A DNA stretch of 64,000 bases from Bin125 sp026705025 (GTDB lineage: Bacteria > Chloroflexota > Dehalococcoidia > Bin125): positions 248,001-312,000 of the forward strand of contig JAPPBN010000026.1 in NCBI GenBank assembly GCA_026705025.1. The letters are read 5' to 3'. The position numbers and the translations under genes were made by a program. Below, in pieces: positions 8,805-16,854 of this stretch (its first letter is position 1; each line of letters opens with the position of its first letter). Under the pieces are notes generated by a model, which was not told the origin of the DNA, ran no database searches, and was given only the letters and a program-made list of their open reading frames with translations.

Positions 8805-9406
8805 CCGACAACTCTGAAGTCCAACGAATGTCCCTCGACGCCGCGCTGGACGTCCTCGCCCGCCGCCGCGAGGAGCAGGTGGTCGTCGGCACGATGACCG
8901 CCAACGGCGCCTGGCGGCAGAAATCGCCGCATGATCTCAACCTGGCATGCATTGGTTTCATGGGTGGCGCATCCACCCTTGGCCTCGGAGTCGCTCTCTC
9001 CCAGCCCGACCGCGACGTCTGGGTCATCGACGGCGACGGCTCGTTGATGATGCAGCTCGGCTCACTCGGCACGATCGCCGGCGCAGCCCCCTCCAACCTC
9101 CTGCACATCGTGATCCACAACGGCGTCTACGAGACGAGCGGTTCCCAACCCCTGCCATCACAGCAACGAGTCGACTTCGCTCAGATGGCCGAGGGCGCGG
9201 GCTACGCCCAGACCGCCACCTTCGGCGACGCCGAGGAATTCGATTCCGCCATCGACGAACTCCTCTCCGCCGAAGGTCCAACCCTCGTCCAGCTCCACAC
9301 CAGACCCGAGGACCGCTTCTACAGCGCCCGTCCGACGCTGCCCGGAAGCACGCCTGCCCTCGCCCGTATGTGGCCGCCCGTCGCCGAGGCGCTGGCGAAG
9401 GACTAA
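8801..9406 (+). CDS. ThDP-dependent decarboxylase, beta (PP-domain) subunit
   Basis: 201 residues, the PP domain that binds the diphosphate of ThDP. The motif GDGSLMMQLGSLGTI followed by IVIHNGVYETSG gives the Mg/ThDP signature (GDG-x-N, with Asn in HN). It also has IGFMGGASTLGLGVAL and the ThDP-enzyme C-terminal strand LVQLHTRPED. It overlaps the alpha subunit by four bases and ends 4 bases from the stop of the convergent FAH-family gene. Together the two subunits make one active decarboxylase. Related two-gene enzymes are ComDE and phosphonopyruvate decarboxylase, so a role in sulfonate or phosphonate breakdown is possible (inference). Confidence 0.87.
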   Translation: MTDNSEVQRMSLDAALDVLARRREEQVVVGTMTANGAWRQKSPHDLNLACIGFMGGASTLGLGVALSQPDRDVWVIDGDGSLMMQLGSLGTIAGAAPSNLLHIVIHNGVYETSGSQPLPSQQRVDFAQMAEGAGYAQTATFGDAEEFDSAIDELLSAEGPTLVQLHTRPEDRFYSARPTLPGSTPALARMWPPVAEALAKD

Positions 9407-9410
9407 CGGC

Positions 9411-10295
9411 CTAGTGATGGTCGTCGTCGTGGGACGCCTCGGGCTCGGGCACGCAGTTGTTTTCGAGTGTCCCGATACCGGAGATAGTGATGCTCACGGT
9501 GTCCCCGGCGACTAGCCAGCGCGGCGGCGTCATGGCGGCAGCAACACCCGACGGCGTCCCCGTCGCGATGATGTCGCCCGGCTCGAGGGTCATCGCCTGG
9601 GTAACGTACTCGACGATGTCGTAGCAGTTGAAAATCAGGTGCTTGGTGTTCGAGTCCTGACGCAGCTCGCCATTGACGTGAGTCTGAATGTCGAGCACGT
9701 GCGGGTTGCCCAACTCGTCGCCCGTGACGATCACCGGGCCAACCGGCCCGTGGGTGTCGAATGACTTGCCCATCGTGAACTGCGGCGTGTGACGCTGGAA
9801 ATCGCGCACGGAAACGTCATTGACGATCGTGTAGCCGGCAATCACCGACTCCGCCTCGCCGGCCGAGACGTGGCGGCAGGTCTCGCCGATGACGATTCCC
9901 AGTTCACCCTCGTAGTCGACGTTCTTCGAAGCGAGCGGGATGTGTACGCCGCCGCCGGGACGCTGCACGCAACTCACCTGCTTGGTGAAGATCGTCGGCA
10001 TGCTCGGCTTCTGAGCGCCGGTCTCGGCGATGTGATCGCCGTAGTTCAGCCCGACGGCAAGGAACTTGCGCGGATTCGGCACCGGCGCCAGTAGCTCCAC
10101 ATCGGACAAGGGCCGCCGGTTGCCGCCCCGTTCCACCGCGAACTCGGCCATCACCCGGCCTTCCTCGCCCAGCGCCAGGAATTCGCGCATATCCGTCGGC
10201 GCCTCGGGCTCGGCCAGGTACAGGTCGACGACCTCATCATCAACCACCACACCGACACGCACCGTGTCTTCAAACGAAAAACTGGCCAGACGCAT
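9411..10295 (-). CDS. Fumarylacetoacetate hydrolase (FAH) family protein
   Basis: 294 residues. FAH-family enzymes hydrolyse, decarboxylate or isomerise acylpyruvate-type substrates with Mg2+. The conserved core reads VGLNYGDHIAE, then YEGELGIVIG (two metal-binding Glu), VNDVSVRD (metal Asp), KSFDTHGPVGP, and the closing GDIIATGTPSGV. All three acidic ligands are present. The tail is unusually rich in acidic and His residues (HDDDHH). It lies downstream of the fused CoA-transferase on the same strand with a hairpin in the 56-base gap, so co-transcription with partial attenuation is possible. The substrate is unknown. Confidence 0.92.
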   Translation of the reverse strand: MRLASFSFEDTVRVGVVVDDEVVDLYLAEPEAPTDMREFLALGEEGRVMAEFAVERGGNRRPLSDVELLAPVPNPRKFLAVGLNYGDHIAETGAQKPSMPTIFTKQVSCVQRPGGGVHIPLASKNVDYEGELGIVIGETCRHVSAGEAESVIAGYTIVNDVSVRDFQRHTPQFTMGKSFDTHGPVGPVIVTGDELGNPHVLDIQTHVNGELRQDSNTKHLIFNCYDIVEYVTQAMTLEPGDIIATGTPSGVAAAMTPPRWLVAGDTVSITISGIGTLENNCVPEPEASHDDDHH

Positions 10296-10314
10296 GCGAA
10301 ACTCCGGTTCCCAT

Positions 10315-10334
10315 CCCCCGCCTCCGAGCGGGGG
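10315..10334. repeat. GC hairpin, relative of the CCCCCGC..GCGGGGG interspersed repeat
   Basis: CCCCCGC, loop CTCCGA, GCGGGGG, in the gap between the fused CoA-transferase stop and the FAH-family start. Stem sequence matches the fuller repeat at 12937-12987. No T-tract follows, so it may be a repeat or an attenuator rather than a terminator. Confidence 0.55.
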
Positions 10335-10351
10335 GTTGCTCGGCTCTCAGG

Positions 10352-12805
10352 CTAGTCCCCGCGTTCGCCGAGCGGAATCGTCCCGATCACGTCGTCCGCC
10401 TCCATCTCGTCGACCTCCGCCTGCGTCAACGACGTCAACCGACCCAGCACTTCCCGCGTGTCCCGACCCAGCGTCGGCGACGGCCGATCCACCTCCGGCC
10501 CGCTCCACTGAGCAAACCGATACGGCTGCAAGGGATACCGCCGAGTACCTGCGTACGTGTGGTGTTGGGTGATGAAGAAGTTGCGCGCCTGCAGGTGCGG
10601 ATCCTCCAGCAGCCCGCGTCCGTCGTACACCACTCCGGCGGCAATGCCCAGTTCTTGCAACTCGCGCATCAAGTCCCCGGCGTCGCAGGATGAGGTCCAT
10701 GTGGCGATGGCGGCGTCGATTGCCTCGCGCGCGGCGTCGCGGTGGACGAAGTCCGATGCCATTTCGAGCCAATCGTCGCGACCCATCAGACGGGCGAGGT
10801 CGGCAAACTGCGCATCGGTCTCGCAGGCAATCGCGATCCATTCCTCGTCGCGGCAGGGATACGTGCTGTGCGGGGCGATCCTCGGGTGATAGTTGCCCTG
10901 CCGTCCGGGATCCTCGCCCGAGATCGAATACGCCGTCACCGCTTCGCCCGTGAACGAGGTTGCCGTCTCCGTCTGCGACAGGTCAATATGGCATCCGCCC
11001 GGCTCGCCCTGAGCATTCAACCGGCTCCGGCGCTCCAGCGCCGAGAGCAGCGCCAGCGCGCCCATCACGCCCGCCAACGGATCGCCGCCGGTCGTGCCGC
11101 TGAAAATCGGCTGGTCGTCCGAGTAACCGGTCAAGTGCGGCAGCCCCGACATCTGCTCGGTCGTGTTCGCAAATGCGGTGTAGTGCGACCAGGTTCCGGT
11201 GAGCCCGAAACCCGGCATCGAGATCATGATCAACTCCGGATTGATCTCGCGCAGCTCCTCGTACGAGAGGCCGAAGTTGCCCATCACGCGCGGCGTGTAG
11301 TTCTCCACCAGGATGTCGGCCTCGCGCACCATGTGCCGGATCACATCCGACCCTCGTTGATCGGTCAGGTTCAATGTGATCCCATGCTTGTTCCGATTCA
11401 CCCAGTTGAACTGAGGCGCCCACTCCCACCAGAAGTCATCCGTCGCCCTACCCGCTCGCCATCCATCGATTCGCTGCACCGACTCGACCTTGATCACATC
11501 CGCCCCACCGTCAGCGAAGATCAGAGACGTCATCGGACCCGACATAAACATCGACAGGTCAATCAACCGCAACCCCTCCAACGGCCGCTCCGGGATCTCG
11601 TTCCTCCCCTTCTGACCCCCTCTCCCTCTGGGAGAGGGTTGGGGTGAGGGTCCCTCTGAAGGCCACTCCCTCGAGCTGGTCCTCACTTCTTCCGTGTGCT
11701 CCCCGAGCAACGGCGTCCGACTGCCGGCCGGACGCTCATCCCCAAACATCCAGGGAACCCCCGGCATCCGCACCCGACCTGCCCGTGGATGCTCGAAGTC
11801 AAAGAAGAACTCCCGCTCCCGATGAGGCAGCAGATTGAGCACGTCCGACATGGTCGGAATCAGACCAAACGGAATGCGCCAGGTCTGCGCGTCGTGGAAT
11901 ACGTCCTCCGCCGTCCGAGGGCGGGTCTGCTCGGCCAGTTGAGTGGCCAGATCTCTCGAATTCTCCATCCGCGACCAGCCGTCTGCGAACAGCGGGTCCT
12001 CGATGAACTCTGGCTTGCCGAAGAACTGGCAGAGCATCTCCCACTGCGCCTGCGTCAGCACGTTGGCACCGACGAATCCGTCCGCTGTGGGCAGGATGAA
12101 CGACGGCGATGGACCAATGTCGGCGCGCCGCGAGCCGCTGCTGCCGGTGTAGTCGTAGCGCTGCACGGGCAACAGGGCCGCATTCACGGCCGCCTCGATC
12201 ACCGAGACATCCACATGATCGCCGCGGCCATGCTTCTGTGCCGCATGCACCGCGATCAACGTGGCCACCGCCGCATACGCGCCGGTCAGTGTCTCCGTCA
12301 CCGATGCGCCCAGTTGCAACGGCTCCCGATCCTCCCGACCACAGAGGTACGTGAATCCACCCAGCGCACCGGCCGTCAGATGGTTCCACTGCCAATCCGC
12401 ATACGGCCCGTCCGATCCGAATCCGGTCACCGTGGTCAACACGACTCGAGGATTGCCCGCCGACAGGTGCCGATAGCCGATCCCCCGAGCAGCCAGCGAC
12501 AGCTCGGTTTCATGGGAGACAATCACGTCCGCCCACTCGAGCAAGTTTGCCCTCAGCGCAAGATCGTCGGGGTCGGACGAATCGATGATCACGCTGCGTT
12601 TCGACGTATTCGCGTACAGGAACGGAGCCGACGTTTCGATGTCCTCGGAACCGGCGAACGGACCACGGCGACGCGCCTCGTCGCCCTCGGGCGACTCCAG
12701 CTTGATCACGTCCGCGCCCAGGTCCCCCAGCAGCTTCGCCGCAAACGGCCCCGCCAACCCCTCCGAGATATCCAGCACCCGCAATCCCTCAAGCGCCCTG
12801 ATCAT
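10352..12805 (-). CDS. Fused double family III CoA-transferase (CaiB/BaiF type)
   Basis: 817 residues, two complete CoA-transferase domains in tandem (about 1-385 and 410-817); single-domain members are about 400. Each half begins with the family signature (LRVLDISEGLAGPFAAKLL; LRLIDLSMFMSGPMTSLIF), followed by the GADVIKLES / GADVIKVES strand. By eye alignment, the catalytic Asp position is Asp in the C-half (TTGGDPLAG) but Glu in the N-half (SVTETLTG). The linker contains PSPQPSPRGRG, encoded by a palindromic repeat at 11618-11650. ATG 12805 is chosen (GGAG eight bases upstream); an ATG at 12826 adds seven residues. It presumably transfers CoA between organic acids, substrate unknown. Confidence 0.9.
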   Translation of the reverse strand: MIRALEGLRVLDISEGLAGPFAAKLLGDLGADVIKLESPEGDEARRRGPFAGSEDIETSAPFLYANTSKRSVIIDSSDPDDLALRANLLEWADVIVSHETELSLAARGIGYRHLSAGNPRVVLTTVTGFGSDGPYADWQWNHLTAGALGGFTYLCGREDREPLQLGASVTETLTGAYAAVATLIAVHAAQKHGRGDHVDVSVIEAAVNAALLPVQRYDYTGSSGSRRADIGPSPSFILPTADGFVGANVLTQAQWEMLCQFFGKPEFIEDPLFADGWSRMENSRDLATQLAEQTRPRTAEDVFHDAQTWRIPFGLIPTMSDVLNLLPHREREFFFDFEHPRAGRVRMPGVPWMFGDERPAGSRTPLLGEHTEEVRTSSREWPSEGPSPQPSPRGRGGQKGRNEIPERPLEGLRLIDLSMFMSGPMTSLIFADGGADVIKVESVQRIDGWRAGRATDDFWWEWAPQFNWVNRNKHGITLNLTDQRGSDVIRHMVREADILVENYTPRVMGNFGLSYEELREINPELIMISMPGFGLTGTWSHYTAFANTTEQMSGLPHLTGYSDDQPIFSGTTGGDPLAGVMGALALLSALERRSRLNAQGEPGGCHIDLSQTETATSFTGEAVTAYSISGEDPGRQGNYHPRIAPHSTYPCRDEEWIAIACETDAQFADLARLMGRDDWLEMASDFVHRDAAREAIDAAIATWTSSCDAGDLMRELQELGIAAGVVYDGRGLLEDPHLQARNFFITQHHTYAGTRRYPLQPYRFAQWSGPEVDRPSPTLGRDTREVLGRLTSLTQAEVDEMEADDVIGTIPLGERGD
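11618..11650. repeat. Palindromic interspersed repeat inside a coding region
   Basis: CCCTCTCCC, loop TCT, GGGAGAGGG, then TTGGGGTGAGGG. The 33-base unit recurs at 59801-59833 with three differences. Here it is read through in frame and encodes PSPQPSPRGRG in the linker of the fused CoA-transferase. Confidence 0.85.
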
Positions 12806-12936
12806 ATCTCCCGCTCCAACTCCCACGACCCGATTCCGGACCCACCCGCATCACTCCGGCGAGTGGAGACCACCTCACAATCTACCTGCCCGACGCCATT
12901 CCTATTGAAGAGCGACGCCCAATGTCTGGCGCTTTT

Positions 12937-12987
12937 CTCCCCCCGCGTGAGCGGGGGGAGATGTCGCGGAGCGACAGAGGGGGGCTC
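12937..12987. repeat. Composite palindromic repeat (GC hairpin plus small hairpin)
   Basis: A perfect 10-bp hairpin (CTCCCCCCGC, GTGA, GCGGGGGGAG; 12937-12960) is followed at once by TGTCGC-GGA-GCGACA (12962-12976) and a G-run ending in GGGGGGCTCCCC. It lies upstream of the fused CoA-transferase start, in noncoding DNA. This looks like a dispersed palindromic repeat rather than a simple terminator. Confidence 0.7.
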
Positions 12988-13230
12988 CCCATAGCCCGCC
13001 AATCCATCAACCTCTGCACGCGCTACGCGGCCACTCAGCCGGTCGACCCTGCACCTCCCGACTCTGTAACTGAGAACACTCGTTCCTTCCTAGGAAAGAA
13101 CTCATGTTCACATACGATGAACGTGACAAACCACGCTCCATCGGAAAGCACTCCAAATGACCCGCTCCAGAAACACCCGACCAGCACAGTCCACGACCGC
13201 ACAGCCGCGACCAAACGCGACACAACACCG
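12988..13230. other. Noncoding gap upstream of the decamer element
   Basis: With the flanking repeats this is part of a 636-base gene-free stretch (12806-13441). It holds TTCCTAGGAA (inside a GTTC..GAAC context near 13085-13100) and a run of roughly 10-base-spaced CACAGC/CAAACGCGAC-type words leading into the perfect decamers at 13231. Reading frames here translate to low-complexity Phe/Arg/Cys-rich strings and are not credible genes. Confidence 0.5.
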
Positions 13231-13414
13231 CACAGAATCGAACAAAATCGAACAGAATCGAACAGAATCGAACAAGCCCGCACACTGAACCTGCCCGAAG
13301 AAACCTGAAAAAAGCTGAAAAAACCTGAATGTCCAAACCAACGATCCCCTGCAAAGCACTGGAGATCGTCGCCCGAGGCGGACGCAGAAAAAAAGTTGAA
13401 CGAAAACCTGAAAG
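13231..13414 (-). repeat. Intergenic decamer-repeat element, copy 1
   Basis: On the plus strand: four tandem 10-base units (13231-13270, consensus AACAGAATCG), a spacer, three units of AAACCTGAAA (13301-13330), then an ACGATC..CTGGAGATCG segment, an A-run (GAAAAAAAGTT) and a final CGAAAACCTGAAA. The same blocks in the same order and spacing occur at 60851-61026. It is AT-rich against a GC-rich background and noncoding. Strand is given as the T-rich strand. Function unknown. Confidence 0.75.
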
Positions 13415-13441
13415 CAGGTGAGACCGACGACTGAACCTTCG

Positions 13442-13675
13442 TCAGTTGCCCGAGCGCTGTTTGTGCATCGGCAGCTGCGTCGCCATCCGATGTTCGGGCG
13501 TCTTGTAGTGCTCGACCAGGATCTCGCGCAGACTGTCCTCAGTCGCGCCGGCAAACTGCTGCTCGCATGGATCGCAGCTCACGCTGACCGAATCGGCGTC
13601 GCGAGCGCTGCGAAATGCGTCTCGGGCGGTGCGTCTGGCGAGTTGCTCGTGCAGGCGATTGCGAAATCCTGGCAT
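13442..13675 (-). CDS. Small hypothetical protein with CxxC...HxxxxxH
   Basis: 77 residues starting MPGFRNRLHEQLARR. It has an Arg-rich N-terminal half, then CDPC (Cys34, Cys37) and, after 18 residues, H-Y-K-T-P-E-H (His56, His62). This is a possible zinc-binding CCHH arrangement with longer spacing than a classical C2H2 finger. I do not recognise the family. The start is uncertain because no good Shine-Dalgarno is visible (AAGG is about 13 bases away). It is divergent from the carboxyltransferase gene, 75 bases away. It could be a small nucleic-acid-binding regulator, but that is only suggested by the residues. Confidence 0.55.
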   Translation of the reverse strand: MPGFRNRLHEQLARRTARDAFRSARDADSVSVSCDPCEQQFAGATEDSLREILVEHYKTPEHRMATQLPMHKQRSGN

Positions 13676-13750
13676 GACCGTGAAACCTTCGGTTGACGCC
13701 ACATGGCGACGTAGACTCAGCCCAGCGTATGCCAGGGACTGGAGCGAACA

Positions 13751-15319
13751 ATGGTCTGGGAAGCTGAAGTAGAGGAACTGCGTCGGCGAACGGAGATGTC
13801 CAATCGCGGAGGCACGCCGGATCGCATCGATCGGCAGCATCGGTTGGGCCGTCTGACTGTTCGCGAGCGGATCGACGGACTGCTCGATCCCGGCTCGTTC
13901 CATGAGGTCGGGGCGTTGGCCGGACTGGGCGAGTACGACGAAGGCGAGCTGGTCGATTTCACTCCGGCCTCCTACGTCATGGGACTGGGCAAGATCGACG
14001 GGCGCACCGTCGCCATCGGCGGCGAAGATTTCACGATCCAGGGCGGCTCGGCAGTGTTTCCCATGCAGCGCTCCAAGGGAGGTCTGGGCGGATTCTGCGA
14101 GGAGCTGGCCGTCGAGTACCGCGTCCCCTTGATCCTGCTGATCGATGGCGCCGGCGCCAACGTCAGCGCGACCAAGAAGATGGGCACAACCTATCTGCCC
14201 AACGGAGGCACGAACTTCGTCACCTCGATCGAGGCGATGCGCAACGTGCCGGTCCTCGCCGGCGTGCTCGGCGCGATCGCTGGCGGCCCCGCCGGCCGCG
14301 CCCTGATGGTCCACTGGAGCGTCATGACCAGGGGTCGCTCGGCGATGTTCGCCGCCGGTCCGCCGGTCGTCAAACGAGGCATCGGCCACGACGTGACCAA
14401 CGAGTCGCTCGGCGGATCGCAGGTCCACGTCCACACGTCAGGCTGCATCGACAACGAAGCCGAAGACGAGGGCGACGCGTTCAATCAGCTCCGCACCATG
14501 CTCTCCTTCCTGCCCGACAACGTGAACGAGCTCCCGCCCGCCGCACCGGCGCTCGATGCGCCCGAAGGCGCGGGCGAGCGGCTGATCGACCTCGTCCCAC
14601 GCAACACCCGCCGGCCGTACTCGATGTACAAGCTGATCCGCTCTGTGGTCGACGGCGGCGAGTACTTCGAGGTCAAGCCGCACTGGGGCAACTCCGTGAT
14701 TACTGTGCTGGCTCGCGTGGACGGCCTGCCGATCGGCATCGTCGCTAACAACCCGCTCAAGAACGGCGGCGCGCTCGATCGCGACGGCTCCGACAAGCAG
14801 ACCCACTTCCTCGAGCTCTGCAACTACTTCCATATCCCAATCGTCTACCTGGTCGACGTGCCCGGCTTCATGATCGGCGAGCAGGCCGAACGCGAAGGCA
14901 CGCTCCGCTCCGGCATGCGAGCCGTCTGGGTTGGCTTACAGGCCACGGTGCCGCAACTGACGATCGTGATCCGCAAGTGCTACGGCATGGCCGGCATGGC
15001 CACAGGAAATCCTCGGCGGCTCAACTACCGTCTCGGCTGGCCCTCTGGCGAATGGGGCTCAATCCCGATCGAGGGCGGCGTCGACGCCGCCTATCGCCGC
15101 GAAATCGCCAACGCGCCCGACCCCGAAGCCAAGCGCGAGGAAATCGAAGCCGACCTGCGCCAGCTGCGCAACGTCTTCCTCACCGCCGAGACGTTCGGCA
15201 TTGAGGAGATCATCGATCCCCGAAAAACCCGCAGCTACCTCCAACAGTTTGTCGAGCGAGCCTACAAAGTCCTCCCGCACGAGCTCGAATCCAAACCCCT
15301 CTACGGCGTCCGGCCCTAG
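13751..15319 (+). CDS. Acyl-CoA carboxylase carboxyltransferase (beta) subunit
   Basis: 522 residues, the normal size for propionyl/methylcrotonyl-CoA carboxylase beta subunits. These transfer CO2 from carboxybiotin to an acyl-CoA. It has two crotonase-fold halves. LRLTVRERID-type start motifs are present (RLTVRERIDGLLDPGSF). The oxyanion-hole Gly pairs appear in GAIAGGPAGRAL (N-half) and in GMAGMATGNP (C-half). YLVDVPGFMIGEQAE is the hallmark of the C-half. No biotin carboxylase or biotin carrier gene is adjacent, so the partner lies elsewhere. Its stop codon overlaps that of the convergent uppP. Whether the substrate is propionyl- or another acyl-CoA cannot be read here. Confidence 0.93.
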   Translation: MVWEAEVEELRRRTEMSNRGGTPDRIDRQHRLGRLTVRERIDGLLDPGSFHEVGALAGLGEYDEGELVDFTPASYVMGLGKIDGRTVAIGGEDFTIQGGSAVFPMQRSKGGLGGFCEELAVEYRVPLILLIDGAGANVSATKKMGTTYLPNGGTNFVTSIEAMRNVPVLAGVLGAIAGGPAGRALMVHWSVMTRGRSAMFAAGPPVVKRGIGHDVTNESLGGSQVHVHTSGCIDNEAEDEGDAFNQLRTMLSFLPDNVNELPPAAPALDAPEGAGERLIDLVPRNTRRPYSMYKLIRSVVDGGEYFEVKPHWGNSVITVLARVDGLPIGIVANNPLKNGGALDRDGSDKQTHFLELCNYFHIPIVYLVDVPGFMIGEQAEREGTLRSGMRAVWVGLQATVPQLTIVIRKCYGMAGMATGNPRRLNYRLGWPSGEWGSIPIEGGVDAAYRREIANAPDPEAKREEIEADLRQLRNVFLTAETFGIEEIIDPRKTRSYLQQFVERAYKVLPHELESKPLYGVRP

Positions 15320-16131
15320 GCGCCCGCTGCGCGCGCGATCAGCACAGCCAGTCCGACGATGAGACAGTACGCAGCGAAGGGCATCAGCGAACGTCCGCGA
15401 ACGAGCCAGAGCAATGCCTTGATCGCGACCAGCGCGGTCGCGAAGGAGACGAGCATTCCGACTACGAGGGCGACGACGTCAACGGACTCCCGCTCGTCGA
15501 TCAGAGCAGCAACCGCGAGCACGCCGGCCCCCGTTAGCGCCGGCATCGACAGCCAGAATGCCCACCGCGCTGCCGCTTCCCGACCCTGTCCCATCGCCAT
15601 CCCCGCGACCATGCACATCCCGGAGCGCGAGATGCCCGGCAACACCGCCAGGCACTGCGCAACGCCGATTGCCAGAGAGCGTCGCTCGTCCAGCGAGCCC
15701 AGAGATGCGGCCTCGCCGGATCGACGCAGCTGCCACTCCGCGCCCGCGATCAGACCTCCGGTCACCAGCAGAAACGCCCCGGCCGTTGTCGCGTCGCGCA
15801 GTTCATCCTGCAACGTCTCGTACAACAACCCTCCGACGATCACAATCGGAACGGTGCCGATCAATCCCAGCCAGATCAGGCGGCGCGGCCGCAGCCCTTC
15901 GACATGGGCCGAGTCCGCCCGCAGTCCTCGGAGCACGCCCCAGACTTCTCGTCGAAACGCGAAGAGGATCGCGGCCAACGTCCCGACATGTACGGCCACA
16001 TCGAAGTCAAGGCCGGGATCTTCCCAGCCGAATAGCCATCGCGCCAGCACCAGATGCCCGCTTGAGGAAATCGGCAGGAACTCGGTCAATCCCTGGACGA
16101 TGGCGAGGACGATCGCTTCTACGATGCTCAC
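15316..16131 (-). CDS. uppP: Undecaprenyl-diphosphatase UppP (BacA)
   Basis: 271-residue polytopic membrane enzyme that dephosphorylates undecaprenyl diphosphate to recycle the lipid carrier for peptidoglycan and other envelope polymers. Both signature motifs are intact: QGLTEFLPISSSGHL near the N-terminus (catalytic Glu and His) and LPGISRSG in the second half (catalytic Arg). There are about eight hydrophobic segments. Its TAG stop overlaps the TAG of the convergent carboxyltransferase (shared CTAG). High expression would also give some bacitracin resistance (known for the family). Confidence 0.96.
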   Translation of the reverse strand: MSIVEAIVLAIVQGLTEFLPISSSGHLVLARWLFGWEDPGLDFDVAVHVGTLAAILFAFRREVWGVLRGLRADSAHVEGLRPRRLIWLGLIGTVPIVIVGGLLYETLQDELRDATTAGAFLLVTGGLIAGAEWQLRRSGEAASLGSLDERRSLAIGVAQCLAVLPGISRSGMCMVAGMAMGQGREAAARWAFWLSMPALTGAGVLAVAALIDERESVDVVALVVGMLVSFATALVAIKALLWLVRGRSLMPFAAYCLIVGLAVLIARAAGA

Positions 16132-16171
16132 ATAGACTCCGCTCTGGGATTAGTTCACTGTAGGAGCCGCC

Positions 16172-16837
16172 ATGGAGATCACCGAGGTCATCCGCACCAC
16201 GTTCGCCGCCCGACAGTTCACCGACGACCCGGTGCCGGACGATGCCATCGAGCGCATGCTCGAGCACGCCCGCTTCGCACCCTCCGGAGGCAACCGCCAG
16301 GGCTGGCACGTAATCGTTGTCCGCGACCCGGAGATTCGCGCCGCCATTGCCCAGGCCGCCGAGCGCCCGGCCAAGCGGTACATGGCGATGCAGCAAGCGG
16401 GCGAAGGTCCCTGGAACGCCGCCTTCCCCTCGACGGTGACCGACGAGTCGGCCGCCAGCTTGCCCACGCCCAGACGGTTGATGGATCCATACATCGAAGC
16501 GCCGGTCCTGCTCGCGATCGTGGTCGACCTCGGCGTGGTCGCTTCCGTCGACAAGGAGCTGGACCGCGTTGGCGTCATCTCCGGCGGGTCCATCTACCCG
16601 TTTGTCTGGAGCATCTTGCTGATGGCCCGCAACGAGGGCTTCGGCGGCACCCTGACCACGATCCCGATCGCCAACGAGCCCGAACTCAAGCCTCTCCTCG
16701 GTCTGCCCGACCACTACGCCATCGCCGCCTTCCTGCCGATCGGCAAGCCGGTCAAGCAACTGACCAAACTCAAGCGAGGCCCGGTTGGTGACTTCACCAC
16801 CATCGATCGTTTCGACGGTGCGAGCTTCGGCAGCTGA
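16172..16837 (+). CDS. Nitroreductase family FMN-dependent oxidoreductase
   Basis: 221 residues. The start MEITEVIRTTFAARQFTDDPV and the following ARFAPSGGNRQGW form the FMN-phosphate binding signature of the nitroreductase fold. VGVISGGSIYPFVWSILL and the later AAFLPIGKP match the dimer core. Such enzymes use NAD(P)H to reduce nitro, quinone or enone groups; the true substrate is unknown. GGAGCC precedes ATG 16172. It is divergent from uppP and 17 bases ahead of the secreted thioredoxin gene, with which it may be co-transcribed. Confidence 0.9.
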   Translation: MEITEVIRTTFAARQFTDDPVPDDAIERMLEHARFAPSGGNRQGWHVIVVRDPEIRAAIAQAAERPAKRYMAMQQAGEGPWNAAFPSTVTDESAASLPTPRRLMDPYIEAPVLLAIVVDLGVVASVDKELDRVGVISGGSIYPFVWSILLMARNEGFGGTLTTIPIANEPELKPLLGLPDHYAIAAFLPIGKPVKQLTKLKRGPVGDFTTIDRFDGASFGS

Positions 16838-16854
16838 ACCATGCGACCTGAGCG

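Noticed and set aside
12937..12987. Simple rho-independent terminator
   Set aside because: It lies upstream of a gene start, has no T-tract, and has a second hairpin with a G-run, as in a dispersed repeat.
13007..13354. Minus-strand frame rich in Phe, Cys and Arg across the decamer element
   Set aside because: The composition comes from 10-base tandem repeats read in shifting frames, so it is not a credible gene.
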